The notes under the pieces were generated by a model that was not told the origin of the DNA, made no database searches, and saw only the letters and a program-made list of their open reading frames with translations. Of a stretch of DNA of 64,000 nucleotides, positions 63,414 to 64,000 are shown piece after piece (positions within the stretch are counted from its first letter, which is position 1; the number at the start of each line of letters is the position of its first letter). Position numbers and translations under genes: made by a program. Origin of the DNA: CAMLIZ01 sp036231905 (GTDB taxonomy: Bacteria > Pseudomonadota > Gammaproteobacteria > Burkholderiales > Burkholderiaceae_C); NCBI RefSeq assembly GCF_036231905.1, contig NZ_JAZARE010000005.1:62001-126000 (forward strand), given 5' to 3'.

Positions 63414-64000
63414 TCAATGCGCGGTCCATTGGATCGCGCTGATGTCCACGCCGTCCTTGTACATCTCCCACAGCGGCGAGAGCTCGCGCAGCTTGGCCAC
63501 GCGGTCCTTCAGCGTCGAGACGGCGTAGTCGATCTCTTCTTCCGTCGTGAAACGGCCGATCGTCATGCGCAGGCTCGAATGCGCCAGCTCGTCGCTGCGG
63601 CCCAAGGCGCGCAGCACATAACTGGGCTCCAGGCTGGCCGACGTACAGGCCGACCCGGAGGACACGGCGAGGCCCTTGACGCCCATGATCAAGGACTCGC
63701 CCTCGACGTAGTTGAACGAGATGTTCACGTTGTGCGGTACACGGCGCTCGAGGTCGCCGTTGATGAACACCTGCTCGATGTCGGAGAGGCCGCGCAGCAG
63801 CTTCTGCTGCAGCATGCGGATGCGCTCGCTCTCCACGCCCATCTCTTCCTTGGCGATGCGGAAGGCCTCGCCCATGCCGATGATCTGGTGCGTGGGCAAG
63901 GTGCCGGAGCGCATGCCGCGCTCATGGCCGCCGCCGTGCATCTGCGCCTCCAGGCGCACCCGGGGCTTGCGCCGCACGTACAGCGCGCCGATGCCCTTGG
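63414..64000 (-). CDS. iscS: Cysteine desulfurase IscS, 5' end outside the window
   Basis: This PLP enzyme supplies sulfur for Fe-S clusters and thio-tRNAs. About 195 C-terminal residues are present; the PLP lysine and the true start lie beyond the window. The active-site cysteine is in VSSGSACTSASLEPSYVLRALG, and the C-terminal IscU-docking tail (LSPLWEMYKDGVDISAIQW) is complete. An in-frame ATG at 63977 is internal. Confidence 0.97.
   Translation of the reverse strand, partial: KGIGALYVRRKPRVRLEAQMHGGGHERGMRSGTLPTHQIIGMGEAFRIAKEEMGVESERIRMLQQKLLRGLSDIEQVFINGDLERRVPHNVNISFNYVEGESLIMGVKGLAVSSGSACTSASLEPSYVLRALGRSDELAHSSLRMTIGRFTTEEEIDYAVSTLKDRVAKLRELSPLWEMYKDGVDISAIQWTAH

Overview
The window looks like the chromosome of a high-GC betaproteobacterium of the order Burkholderiales. 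Three things point there: a complete 14-gene NADH dehydrogenase operon in the order tpiA-secG-tRNA(Leu)-nuoABCDEFGHIJKLMN-DUF2818-NUDIX-DUF1178, an isc cluster in the order iscS-iscU-iscA-hscB-hscA-fdx, and a phasin-like gene that suggests polyhydroxyalkanoate storage. The Rubrivivax/Leptothrix/Aquincola side of the order is a guess. Long open frames lie antisense to almost every gene; these are GC-driven shadows and are not annotated.

Region 1 (1-9100) is mainly carbohydrate uptake and its control. It starts with the tail of a sugar ABC ATPase and an AGE-family epimerase/isomerase. A beta-propeller lipoprotein and a lone receiver protein follow. Next is a leftward operon of gluconate kinase plus a TRAP transporter (gntK-dctQ-dctM-dctP), facing a LacI-family regulator across a spacer that carries two identical palindromic operators.

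Region 2 (9261-25444) holds a phasin-like gene, an RND pump with its adaptor, an MFS transporter, chorismate synthase (aroC) and a CBS-domain protein. Then come a metY-hydrolase-DUF962 operon joined by ATGA overlaps, an OmpA-like protein, the threonine-degradation pair kbl-tdh under a divergent XRE-cupin regulator with a near-perfect operator palindrome, and a PAS-PAS-GGDEF diguanylate cyclase.

Region 3 (25469-27008) is an IS1182-type insertion sequence. It has perfect 16-bp terminal repeats, a CTAG target duplication and a frameshifted transposase, and it lies exactly at the stop codon of a YihY-family gene.

Region 4 (27009-55188) is housekeeping: yihY, DUF2069, a GlcD-type FAD oxidase, the nuo operon and its satellites, tRNA-Leu(GAG), secG, tpiA, a quinone oxidoreductase, pnp (with an RGD-repeat tail) and rpsO, an aminotransferase coupled to a lone amino-acid-type binding protein, and tsaD.

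Region 5 (55380-59822) is the most interesting. An ANTAR antiterminator of NasT type precedes nitrate ABC transporter genes nrtA-nrtB-nrtD. The gap between them holds a canonical sigma-54 promoter, two hexaloop hairpins of the ANTAR-binding type and a strong intrinsic terminator. A second canonical sigma-54 element lies just after nrtD, about 100 nt before another strong terminator, with no gene between. This suggests a nitrogen-controlled small RNA.

Region 6 (59825-64000) is the leftward isc cluster, split by an intrinsic terminator between iscA and hscB; iscS runs off the window.
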